Source: Chaetorhynchus papuensis
Lineage: Eukaryota; Chordata; Aves; Passeriformes; Rhipiduridae
Reading direction: 5' to 3'
NCBI GenBank assembly: GCA_013396525.1
Contig: VWYX01000206.1
Coordinates: 432,109 to 496,108, forward strand
DNA length: 64,000 bases
Shown here: positions 12,280 through 22,810 of the stretch, piece by piece
How positions within the stretch are numbered: the first letter of the stretch is position 1
Layout of the letters: every line of letters starts with the position of its first letter
Made by a program: the position numbers and the translations under genes
The notes under the pieces: generated by a model
What the model was told of the DNA's origin: nothing
Databases searched by the model: none
The model's input: only the letters and a program-made list of their open reading frames with translations

Positions 12280-12870
12280 AATAAATGAAATTTACCCAGT
12301 TCAGCAGAGGCATCAGGGAAATCACTCTTGATTTGTCTTTGATAGGTTGACAAAATCTCTGTTAAAGTTGTTTTAATGCGTTTGTAACTAGGCTTCCAAA
12401 TACATTGAACCCAGGCCAGATCTCAGCTTAATAGGACCAGCCCTCCGTGTCAATCAAATTGGTAGCTGGTGAGAAAAATGAACCTTTTTTTGTGCCCCTT
12501 ATTCTCAAGTTGGGCAAAGAGCCCAAAAGTGTCTGAGGTTTTACTTTGCCAAGCTTCTGAAGGAAAACTTACTTACAGGAATGAAAATGCCTCATGGCTG
12601 TCTGTAGCACAATGAAACAAGTCAGGCCAAAAACTGCCCCCAGACGTTTCCTGGTGGCATCTGTTGGAGTCAGCAGTGCCATCGTGTAGGTGAGCTGAGG
12701 GCAGAATTTACCTTGTTGATAATGGGATTAGGCATTATGAAATGAAGGTATGTTCTGCTCTCCATGTCGGCAACATTAATGAATTAATTCGCTGCTTAAT
12801 TAATATACAAAGCCACAGAGTGCTGTTGGCAAATTAACTGTCAGCAAGACACGTCGCTCCAAGGGTGATT
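12280..12870. promoter_or_regulatory. Candidate conserved regulatory block
   Basis: Two AT-rich segments (12280-12480 and 12730-12870) are stop-laden and free of simple repeats. The second holds a tight cluster of TAAT sites: ATTAATGAATTAATTCGCTG, then TTAATTAATATAC, then AAATTAACTG. The first holds CAATCAAATTGG and TTGACA-type sites. Such clusters are typical of developmental enhancers bound by homeodomain and TALE factors. Function is inferred only. Confidence 0.3.
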
Positions 12871-13710
12871 GGGTATTCCTTTTTCCTTCGCCCTGCTCGT
12901 GTCAGGGGCAGAGATCACTTCAGGTGCTGAGTCATGGAGTTATAATGGGAACTACTGGGACCTGAGCTCTTTGGAAAAGAGCTGCTCCTGTCCTCTCCAT
13001 CCCTGGATGCAGGAGAAAAAGGTCAGCCCACCATCTAACGTGAGGCACTGCAGAAGCATTTCTGCCACTTTTTAATCCTGCAGTGACAGTCACCACCCCC
13101 TCACCCGCACTTGCTTTATACTTGAGAAACAAGATTATTTATATTAAAAAAAGGCTAAATATATTAGAACTCGCTGCCATAACTATAAAGAAGGGCAGAA
13201 AATCTAGCTGCAATGGTATTATGTGAGTCTGTGTCTGACTTTCCCCCAAATCTGGTCAGAAGTTTTAAAAGGGGTCTAGATTCGCAGCAAATCAGAATCC
13301 CGACTGCTGTGTTTTTAACATAGCTGATGTTAAATAAAATTGAAATGCATGCTTGGACTTGCTTGAATTTCTTGAGGTTCTGAACAGACTGACAAGGAGT
13401 AGAAAACACCAGAAAATCAGGGAGTTGTGCCGTTCAAGTTCAGCTCAGGAGTGAGCTCAGGACTCGGCTTCCCCTCAGACCACACTTTCAGTTGTGAGCT
13501 CAGAGTACACCACAGCTTCAAGCAAGGCCCCAGCTTTTCAGTATGTTTCTACAGAAATCGCACGAAACAGTGAAAACTTTGGCCAAAAATGAGCTCTGGT
13601 GCACTTGAAAGGCTTTGTGAATCATTTCTGCAAAGCGTTGCACATTCATTAATCAAAGCTGAAACCTGGCAGGGTGCAGAGGGTTGGTTACTCAGTGCAC
13701 CCAGAGCTCA
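12871..13710. other. Non-coding stretch, nothing recognised
   Basis: No exon or repeat recognised. An AT-rich patch lies around 13120-13165. Confidence 0.5.
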
Positions 13711-13783
13711 GTGCCTGATCCAAACCCCACTGAATCCTCTGGGAGCTCTTCCCTGCATTCCTCTAGGCTTTGGGCAAATGCTC
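13711..13783. repeat. Probable ancient sauropsid repeat, self-complementary core
   Basis: The segment reads GTGCCTGATCCAAACCCCAC, then TGAATCCTCTGGGAGCTCTT, and ends near CTAGGCTTTGGGCAAATG. From memory this follows a phrase common in bird, turtle and crocodile DNA: 'cctgatccaaagcccattga', then 'agtcaatgggagt', with its complement on the far side. The left and right ends are therefore nearly inverted copies. I cannot name the family with certainty. An old CR1/L3-like or other amniote-wide repeat is likely. Confidence 0.45.
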
Positions 13784-14497
13784 CAATGTCAGCTAGCCCG
13801 GGATCTCTTTTCCATTTGTGATACAGATGAGGGTCCTAAGGAGAGGAGACAGCTGTTTACGAGGAACGCTGCATCTCAGAGCAAGGGGAGGACATGATTA
13901 CAGGAAAAAAAATGCACTGAATGTTTTGCAAATCTGATTCTCTATCAGAAAAGTAATTTCACAACTATGTAAATACACAGTTATTCTGTGCAAAAAAAAA
14001 AAAAAATTTAAAGCTCTGTCTTGCTAATTGCACAAGAGGCTCCTTTGCTGTGATGAAAAACATCTGCCAGCATTTAGAGCAGACTCCAATGTGCGTTTGC
14101 ACTGTGCTCTGTCTTACAAATGCACGGGGACACGGAGTGGAGGAACTTGGTTTGTTGGCTGGGTAAGGGATTTCTACAGGGAAAAAGAGGTGGTGGGAGA
14201 TCAGGGAGAGCTCTGATCCATTCCCCACTCTGCCTAAGGCATGATACCTCTGTTAGAGCCATGAATGATCAATGGCAGAGACTCCCCACCTTTCCAAATT
14301 TATCTCCATGGACTTTCTCCATTCCACATGCAAAAGAAAGATTATTCCCACTCGTAGCAAATCTTCAGATGAAACAGAGTCTACTGTCCTTTGAGAGGGA
14401 TCCTCTATTTCACAGAGCAGTGAAGCTGAATTTGATTAGAAGCTTAGCAGGAAAAGCAGCGACACAAACAAGTGGACCTTAACCTAACTGGTACCTT
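13784..14497. other. Non-coding stretch with an A15 run
   Basis: A homopolymer of fifteen A lies at 13992-14006. No gene or recognised element otherwise. Confidence 0.5.
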
Positions 14498-14545
14498 TGT
14501 ATTGACTTCAGTGAGCTCTGGGCAGCACCTAAGGTATAAATAGAT
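14498..14545. repeat. Probable ancient repeat fragment
   Basis: TATTGACTTCAGTGAGCTCT followed by GGGCAGCACCTAAGG resembles the right half of the same old repeat phrase ('cattgacttcagtgggcttt', then 'ggatcaggccctaagg'). It lies about 720 bases from the copy at 13711. Recognition is from memory, not from a library search. Confidence 0.4.
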
Positions 14546-15794
14546 GAATTTTGATACCTCTTTAGCATTAAGACATGGGATGAGTCACTGGCTACAAGAA
14601 AAATGAATGAACTGAAAAAAAATTCCTCCACAAACCAAAAATAATTGACAGCTAATGAAGTATTTCCAGTGAATGAAAATACAAATTATATGAGAGCTAT
14701 CCAAGCTGCTACTGAAATGCCTATCTGCCCTCATTACTTGTCTCCCCACTTCAACAGCACTTATCACTTGAAAGGATGTGACTTGAAGCTTCAGGTCACA
14801 GCTGCTATCAGCAGGACACTCTTTAGCCATACCTGCTTGACAGGCCTGAGAAACAGTAAGGGATTTGCTACAGGGCTGGTGATCTGAGTTTTTAAAATTT
14901 AATCATAATTGTTTTTCTGTATCCGTGTCTTAGCTATGCTGAACTGTAGATTTTGCATTTCAAATCATGGCAAAAGCCTATTCCTAGCGTGCAAAAATAA
15001 AAATAATCTTGGTAATCAGAAGCTTATCAGAGGGGAGATACTGACAGAGCATTTGATTTGTCTGCTGAGACAATAGACATTGTGTTTTAGAGCTGCAACA
15101 CTCTGGATATAACATCTACTGGTGTAACTGGCTGAGCTGTGCTCCTGCTGCTCCCCTCCTGCCCTGGGCTTGCAGCAGGGACCTGTGAACTCCTTTAACC
15201 CTGGAAAAGGGAGAATGGAACCATGTGATTCCACAGCCAGGGTTAAGAGCCCATGTTAGGCAGGATTTGACCCTTGGTTTGAAGTGGTTGGAGACATAGA
15301 GGCTGTTTTAGCTCAAAGCTTCTCACTGGGGGAAAGAAGCAGAGAAGAGAGCCATAGTATGAAGCATTTGGGTGGTGGATAAGAGTAAAAGATGATCCTC
15401 TACAAGTGTGTTTTGGAAAAGCTCGGTATAGGCATCTCTAGTATCCACATGAAGAAGAGAGAGGAGATGTAGGAAGAAACGGGCAGCAACAAACCTGTTT
15501 TAAACTCTAAAACAATGGGTTCCCTGTGAAAAGCCAGAAGCTTTTATTTTTTCATAGTTTCTTTAAAAATAGGTGGTTCAGAATGAGGCAAAAAAAGATC
15601 TGTTCTGGGCTCACTTGGCCACGAGGCACCATCGATTCCTGCCTTCAATGCACACCAGTGTCAAAGGCAGTTTGTCAATCCAGCACTATCAGCACGCTCA
15701 CTTGGAGAGACAAATGAAAAAAGCCCAGTGAAAACTCCTAATCTGCTGCTTGTCTGGGCTATTGGCAGCTCCAGAGCTGAACCTCCTCAGGTCT
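14546..15794. other. Non-coding stretch, nothing recognised
   Basis: No exon, RNA gene or repeat recognised. Confidence 0.5.
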
Positions 15795-15846
15795 GAGATG
15801 TCAATGGGAGTTACATGTTTGGATCAAGGACATGATATGACCCAGA
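15795..15846. repeat. Probable ancient repeat fragment
   Basis: GTCAATGGGAGTTACATGTT followed by GGATCAAGGACATG parallels the old sauropsid phrase 'ttcaatgggagttttgcctg', then 'agtaaggactgcagg'. Divergence is high, as expected for a very old copy. Confidence 0.4.
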
Positions 15847-16882
15847 TAAATTTAAGACAGAGAGGTAGATCAAAATGTGGGTCAGGCAGTCGTTAGTGTT
15901 TCTTTAAAGATGATAGAGAAATGGTTTTTAACACTTCCGAGGAGTTTTGTTGATGTTCTTATGTGCGCTCTTTGTTTAAAAAAATAAATACATTTTTCAT
16001 GCCTTCAAAATTCCAAGCTGCAGAAAATTTCCTCTTGTGATGAGAAGCATTCAAAACAAAAACATGTGGCCTGATTTGTCTTTTATAGAAATCAAAGGCT
16101 GTATTCTAAAGAGACTTCCTTTACCACACAAATGTAGCAGATGTTTTTTAAGATTATAGCTGCACAAGCAATCTACAGTTTGAATCTCAGAAGCATTTAA
16201 AGTTTTTTTTAGAGGAAGAGTTTTTGTGTTATACTGTGATAAACTGCGAGTGAGTGTGAAAGGGATTGTCTAAGACAGGTAATTAAGGTGACAGTGTACA
16301 ATAAATTTGGCCAGCATTGTTTTCATTCAGGAAAATAAAGTTAAAAATGATCAGACCATCCCAGGCTAATGTTTTGCTAGTGGGTTAATTAAAACACTTT
16401 TTCAATGCCAAAGGTGAAGAGATTAGATCTATGGTAAAAGCAGCCCAACAAAACAATACAGCCAAAAGTGAGTATTTGCATGTGTGTTGTTGATAGGACG
16501 TGATGTTGTTTCCACTATTGTTGTCCCCAGTGAAGCTCTGGAGACGTGGCTCATCCTGTGGAGGTGCACCAAGAGGATTTGTCAGCTTGTTCTAAGTTGC
16601 TTGGTCAAGCTTCAAGCAGAAATGTCAGGTCTTAATCCTGCTTTCTTATCCATAATATTCTTTTCCCTAACTGTGAAAGCTCCTGCAGCTCCTGAGTGAC
16701 CATCTCAGGGGGCTGTGAACCCTGGTCACCTGTGGGGAACTTCTGACAGTCTTAAAAAATTGGCTCCTGAGGTAGTCTGAAATGGGAAGAGAGGACATAA
16801 ACCATGTCTGCAGCCTTTTTATTAGATCTGAAGAGTGCTGGCCACTGCATAGTCTAGTGAGATTACTGCAAAATGAAAAAAT
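15847..16882. other. AT-rich non-coding stretch
   Basis: AT-rich throughout, with T8 and A6 runs and no gene. Confidence 0.5.
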
Positions 16883-16940
16883 AAAACAAAACAAAACAAA
16901 ACAAAACAAAATAAAAAAAATAAAAATAAATAAATAAACA
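16883..16940 (+). repeat. (AAAAC)5 and (AAAT)n compound microsatellite
   Basis: Five AAAAC units at 16883-16907 grade into A-rich sequence and AAAT units. It could derive from an A-rich retroposon tail. On the opposite strand it yields hydrophobic low-complexity open frames that are not genes. Confidence 0.85.
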
Positions 16941-17960
16941 GGCAGGAAAAGATGAGGAGTGAAAAGACAGATCATGTGAGGGGGAAGCCCTAAGAGGCAG
17001 CGTGTGTTTCAACATCCAGAACACTCTGCAGCAATCAGCTGCACGGCTGTTGCTGGGTGGTAACACTGAGCAAATTCAGCCAGGGCACATAAACCCTGCT
17101 GTGCTCACTGTTGCGTGTGCCTGGGGCACAGGGACAGTCCTGGCTGTTTGTTTTAACATCACCATCAACTCCAGCCTCTACAGAAAAGAAACTGCTTGGT
17201 CACTAGCAGGGGAGGTGGAGAACACCAGACTCTGAGAGACTTTAAGCCAGAATTAGATATCACAGCTTCTGCTCTCTCAGTAAATGTGAGAGTATTGCTG
17301 GCAGGAAAAACCACTCTGTCATTCCAGGATGGCTCTCCCACCACAGCAATCTTTTATTGATTTTTGTGAGCCATTAACCCACTCTTTTCAGGAATTCAGT
17401 AATGGATGTTGATGTGGGTTAGTCCTGCTTCTCTGACGATCCCTGATGAGGGAGATACCGGGCAATACTTGCTCAGGGCTCAGAGCAGTGTGAGCCAGCA
17501 ATTCCAGGTGTGAGCCATCCCTCCTCGTGTGGTGGGCTGAGAACTGTGATCACCTCTGTGCGGCTTGGGAAGCTCTTCCTTATCCTCTGCAAAGCCACCC
17601 TCATTTTTCATTTGACATATCTTTACATTTTTTGAGAAACTTGGAGATGTAGCGTTTCTTTCCTATTTAGGAAGATTTAATCACAACCTACTCACTTGAC
17701 AAGAGGAAAGCAGTAAGCAGAAGAGAGAGGGGTGCATGAGGGAAGGCAAGTGTAGCCTTTAAACCTGGTTTTTTTTGGTGACAAGCCACTCATGTCGTCT
17801 GGCGGAAGTGTAACTTTTGTGTTTTGCTTCCCTCAGTGTTGGGCAATCCATCCTGAACACACTGCAAACATGTTCTTGGCCGTGCTTGCCCTCTCACTGG
17901 TTTTTCTGATCCCCGTGGTTATATATTAATGGTATCTTTTCCGCAGAGATGAGTCTCTAC
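16941..17960. other. Non-coding stretch, nothing recognised
   Basis: No gene or element identified. There is a T8 run near 17770. Confidence 0.5.
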
Positions 17961-17990
17961 TTGCTTGCTTGTTTGTTTGTTTGTTTGCTT
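17961..17990 (+). repeat. (TTGC)2(TTGT)n tetranucleotide microsatellite
   Basis: Perfect tetranucleotide array changing from TTGC to TTGT units and back to TTGC at its end. Confidence 0.85.
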
Positions 17991-19599
17991 TTGGGCAGGA
18001 TAGCAGCAGAACAACGTGCAAAGCAGGGGCAGGTTTCCCCGTGCAGGGGGTCAGGCCCAGGGAGGAAGGGAGAAGTGGAGGGCAGGGGCAGGGAAGCAAA
18101 GGGCACTGTCGCTTCCCCATTAGCGCCAGCACTTCTGACATTTGCTGTGTCGCGTAGCTGGGAGCAGCTGTGTGCCTGCCCTGTGTCCTCTCCTCAGCCG
18201 TGCAGCTTTAACCCAGCTCTAAAAATACAGGGAACACATTTTGTCAAAATGAGGAAACTTCTCGTGTTGGAAGCATATGTGAAAACACAAGATGGTTTTC
18301 TGCACCGAAAAAAGCATTCGTAGCACAACTTTCTGTGTGTGCTGATGCTCTGGGAGTGTGTGCTTCAGAAAAGAAAGCTTGGGGTTTAATTAAACTTTTT
18401 TTTTTTTTTACCAGCAAGGATGGAAGTTTTGTCACTTCTGAAATGTTCACATTTATGAAACTGTCAAGTGGTGGCAGATACCACCCAGAAGAAATTGTTC
18501 ATTACCCTAATGATTGCTCCAGAGTAAAAGGTGGCACAAATTTGGAAGTGTCAAGAGCAGTGCTAAATTTTAAGAGCTCCAACGTTCTAATTGCAATGCA
18601 TCACTACCAGTACAAGATCCCCTATTAGATGCTTTTTCTCTGAAGATTGGAGAGGACCACCATTACGATCCTGAAATTTCCAGCTACTGGATAATATTAG
18701 CCCATATTCTGGCTCCAGTTCTATCAACTAGAATAATTTCACATTCCAGATTTGTCAGGTGGCCTTCTATAGCGATCATGTAGACACATCCATATTTTCC
18801 ACTGGTTGCAGCATAGATCAGTATTAATTTATCAAGACTGAGCCAGGATGATGAGGTTTCTTGTCTGCCTTTGAGCCATCAACAGCTGCTCCTGGTTCCA
18901 GGACTGGTTTTCTTGCTGTTCTCATTCACTTATATGAGGTTATAAGCTGTGGCCCTGAATGATGAGAAAATACCTAAAAATGAGCCACGGCCCAATCCAA
19001 AGGCTATCACACACCTTCCTAGTGGATCATTGTTCATACACTGTTAAACGTGGGAGGAAGTTTTGTCACGATGCTGGCAGAACTGAACTGTCGAGAGCTG
19101 ACATCTCACTAAAAGACATCTCCATTAACTCGGGCCAGCAAGAGTCCCTGCCCTATTTAATTCAGGCTTCCTCACTCTTTAAATGAGATATTTACTGGAA
19201 GACTGTGCAGCACTGCTTGCAGGATGCTGAGTGCAGAGAAACAGGGGAAAAGAGAAAATGGAAATGTGAAAGGATTTAGAAAGGCTGTTGGTGGTGGTGA
19301 CTGGGGGTGGTTTAGAGTAAAAAGCAAAATCCTTTGTATCATCTGTACTTTCTCCACAAATCTCTACAGACATGATATCAGAATGGGTCCAAAAGAAATA
19401 GAAATTATCTAGTTGGGTAAATCCTGAGAGAAAGAAGGATTTAGAAAGTTAATATTGTGCATGTTAAAGATCTGACCTATTGCTTTTCCCCTGGTGAGCA
19501 AAAATAAACTCAGGATGCTGATGATAAGGCTGAGAAATAAAGTTATAATTTCAGTAAGAGTGGAAACAATTTTGACCCTGATGGATTCTTTAAAATAAA
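17991..19599. other. Non-coding stretch
   Basis: It includes a T13 run near 18398-18410. A phrase AGCCCATATTCTGGCTCCAG near 18700-18720 is reminiscent of old sauropsid repeats. No gene is supported. Confidence 0.45.
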
Positions 19600-19930
19600 T
19601 CTCAGTGGTACCAGAAAAGACCAATAAGGATTGCTGGAGATGGGTGATAGATTTCCTTGGGTGTTTCCAGATTTGGGCCCCATTCCTTCACTCCAAGAAC
19701 CAGCCCTAAGGATGAGCAAACAGAGCCAGGGTATTTCCCACCTAAATTTAAATATCTTGTTGAGGTACTTAAGGTCTGCTGGTTTTTCAAGCCTCCTATC
19801 GTAGTCAGTGGAGAGACCAGCCTTGGAAAATGCAACCCAGCTGGGATAGTTTATTTTCCTCCATTGACCAGAGAAAGGGTCCGGACTGCTGATGTCACTA
19901 AACCAGGTGTAATGAGTCTGGATAAAAGTG
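19600..19930. repeat. Possible ancient repeat, open on both strands
   Basis: On the + strand it reads GAGGTACTTAAGGTCTGCTG, then CAAGCCTCCTATCGTAGTCA, GTGGAGAGACCAGCC and TTGGAAAATGCAACCC. On the - strand a GGGGCCCAAATCTGGAAACA phrase is present. These wordings recall very old amniote repeats. Frames of 106 (+) and 131 (-) codons overlap fully, and neither protein is recognisable. The alternative is unique non-coding sequence. Confidence 0.3.
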
Positions 19931-20989
19931 AGCAGCAACAGCCCAAAAGCTTGGAACTTTTGCTAGGAAAATATTAAAAAAAGTGTGTGAAAATCCATTA
20001 CAAATTCTGCTTGTATTCTCAACTACTTCTATTAGTTTCCCAGGAATACTGTAGCAAATTATTTTAATGAGGGGGAAGTCATGGGAACATCTGGAGTTTT
20101 TATGGAAAGCAGGAGAATTCTATATGGCTTGAAAGAAAGACTGAATAATTTTCTAGGAGATAAAGCTTTGTTAAATGTACTCATACATCAAAGTATGGGG
20201 GGAAAGAACTGCCTGAAACCTCTGGTTTGTGCTGTTCAAGGACATGGAATGAGTGAACTATTATCTTTTCTGGATTGAAAGCCTATTAGCTAAAATCAAA
20301 TTCTGAATTCTCACCTCCAAATATAATAATTCAGAAATCTAAAACTCTTCTAATCAATGAGCCAAAAAAAAAAATCACTATATCATCAACAAGGTCTAGT
20401 CAAAATAACATAGATTACAAATAATTGCTATGAAGTATTGAAGAAGTTTCTTTTTTCACAAAGCAACCGCAGCAAGTGATTTGAACAGCATCATAATCTG
20501 AGGACAATTTATGAAACAGATAAAGCAGTAAAATTTATTGATCACTTTATGTACTTTGCATTGTCAGAGATTGGCAAAAAGCTCCAAAATCTCCTGCTCA
20601 CAGCTCTGAACAGTGGTCAGTGATGTTTTTGACCACTCCTGACCAGAGAGGGTTAACAGGAACTTTGCGTCCGATGGCAGCCTGACCTTTCCTGAGGGAC
20701 TGATTGCCTTGGAAGGAGGAGGATGACAAAACCTTGCCCCAAGGCTCTCCTGGGGCCGTGTTTGGGTCAGGCCTTGAGCAAGGGAACTGCAACAGCTCTG
20801 CCCTGGCTGTGCAGTCAGCCCTGCTGTGCACCAGTGTACCTGGAACAACAACCCCCCAAAAGAGGAATCAGTTATCAGGCACTGTTCAAAAACCTCATGT
20901 GCACCTCCTGTGCCAGCAGCCCAGCCTTGTGTTCCATGTGTGGAAGGGCTTTTGAGGGGCAGCGAGTCAGTGGCAGGTTTCTGTTTGAG
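19931..20989. other. Non-coding stretch, AT-rich 20281-20540
   Basis: No gene seen. The GC-moderate part (20580-20960) is open on both strands for fewer than 100 codons without features. Confidence 0.45.
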
Positions 20990-21131
20990 TATTCATGCTG
21001 AGGACATTGCACAGCACAAGCCTACACGTTGCTCTTCAATTAATTTTCCATTTACATCCTCCTGGACCTGACACATTCTGTTTGCATTGGGAATTAATAT
21101 TTGCAAGACTAATGGAACCATCTTGGGCATC
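20990..21131. promoter_or_regulatory. Possible conserved regulatory block
   Basis: Repeat-free sequence with CAATTAATTTTCC, GGGAATTAATATTTGC and CTAATGG sites close together. The appearance suits a conserved non-coding element. Support is motif content only. Confidence 0.2.
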
Positions 21132-21211
21132 AAGGAAGAGAAAAAAAAGATGAAAAAGAGGGGAGAGAGACCCCAGGGGAGGTAGAAAAAGAGATAGAGA
21201 GTATGTAGTCC
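21132..21211 (+). repeat. Polypurine tract
   Basis: Nearly uninterrupted A/G over about 80 bases, broken by a few T and one CCCC. Such tracts can adopt triplex structure and are common in avian introns and intergenic DNA. Confidence 0.6.
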
Positions 21212-22741
21212 TTGAAGAACTTCTTGCATTCTCAGTAAAAGCAAGTGTTGTGTTCAGCAGCCATTTCAATTAATTTATGTTGGGCTGGTGACTGTACATG
21301 GCTTATCTATAGAATTAGATGATCCCTTCAGAGTTACTTAAAAAGAATAAAACACTCAGGCAAATTAAAAAAAATACATCATATTTTACTAAAATCCCAT
21401 TAAACCGTCACACCCTCTTCTTTCTGCAATTCCTCTGGCACTATTTCCTTGGCAGAGTATTTGAGCCCGATACTGCAACCAGAGACATCAGTTTTCGGCT
21501 GAGGACCCTGTCTTTATTGTGCTCAGCTTTTGCACCATTCAGATCCAACTGATACTTATCCAGATTGTGACTGGGAGCCTAATTTTGCATATGCATCGAC
21601 TTGTACTGTGCACGATAGTGGCTAATTTTGGTCCCTGCCGTGTGCAACATTTGCCTCAAATCAATGTGATTCTCCAAAGAAAATTGTTTGCCTGGGTACT
21701 TAAGTTCAAGGTGCTTTGGTTCTACCTCATCAGGTAAATAAAATGCACACAGGAATGAGCACCGAGGCCAGCAGGTGGACAGCATATATACAAATAAACT
21801 CATTTATCCTCTCCAAAAGTGGGAGTTTCATGTGCATTGCTCCTTGGCCATGCTGTGATCACAATCCATTCAGGGAAAGAAGGAGCTGGAACGGGCCAAA
21901 TTCATGCCAGAGAATAGCTTAGCAGTTGACTGTATAAACAGTTTTGTTCTAGTCCTGGGAATGCTTCCAGACACGTTTGAATTTACTAATTTAAATGTAG
22001 CCTTGAAGTCCCAATGCTTGCAATACCACTCCAACATTTCCCTTGTGAGCAAAGGGAGAGGTCACGTGGACGAGATCATAACCACATCGCTTTAATAAAA
22101 CAGACAGTAGAAAGCAGGCAATTATAAAAAGCAAAACTTACTTAACAGGATGGGAACTGGAACCCTTTTATAGAATTGGTTTACATTTTCTGCATAGCAA
22201 TGCAGTGTGCTCTTACTGGAGAGGGTTACAGTCTCTCCTAGTTAGGAGAGAAAAAGCACATGTTCATCTCTGAAGTGTTACCTGAAATCATGTTGTTAGG
22301 CTTTATTTTAATAAACAATATTCCTAGATGCATGACAAGTAATAAAAAAATATTATTAATATCAGGAAGTAATTCAGAATAAAATAAGCCCTCTGGACCA
22401 ACATATATTCATAGGGTGGAGGCAAATGTTTAATCAACTGCAGAGGTAGAAGCAAGAGAGAAGGGTGAAAAGGAAGAAGACCCTTAATGTGAGAGAAATC
22501 AAGCAAGCCTGGAATTTGACTTAAGACCTGATTTTCATGATTCCCTCAATTTCAGCTTCTAATTTCCTAATTTTTCATACCTTTCTGATGCAGCAAATAT
22601 TTGCATTTTCTGTGTCAGTCTGAAGAGACTGAATGAAAATTCCAGCATAGGACATTGTGGTGTAGCTTTCCACAGGCATCTTCCATTTTTGCAGACAAGT
22701 CTAGATGCAAATATTTGTAGTCTGTAGAAGTAGTTTGGCAA
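21212..22741. other. AT-rich non-coding stretch
   Basis: No gene is recognised. It contains the perfect inverted repeat listed at 22232-22251. Confidence 0.5.
22232..22251. repeat. 9-bp inverted repeat with 2-base spacer
   Basis: TCTCTCCTA-GT-TAGGAGAGA: perfect 9-bp arms at 22232-22240 and 22243-22251. Confidence 0.7.
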
Positions 22742-22810
22742 CCTAATTTATAAGCATTAATGGATAATTGTTAGTAATTAAATGTTTGATTACCCAACTG
22801 GGCCCACAGA
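22742..22810. promoter_or_regulatory. Homeodomain-site cluster
   Basis: Within about 60 bases: TTAATGG, ATAATTG, GTAATTAAAT and TTGATTACCC. Dense TAAT-type sites of differing flanks fit an enhancer core, though AT-rich DNA produces them by chance too. Confidence 0.25.

Noticed and set aside
17961..17990. CRISPR-like or other functional array
   Set aside because: It is a plain tetranucleotide microsatellite with no spacers, and the genome is vertebrate.
19543..19938. 131-codon minus frame as a retroelement protein
   Set aside because: No reverse transcriptase, integrase or gag motif is visible. The old non-coding repeat explanation is simpler.
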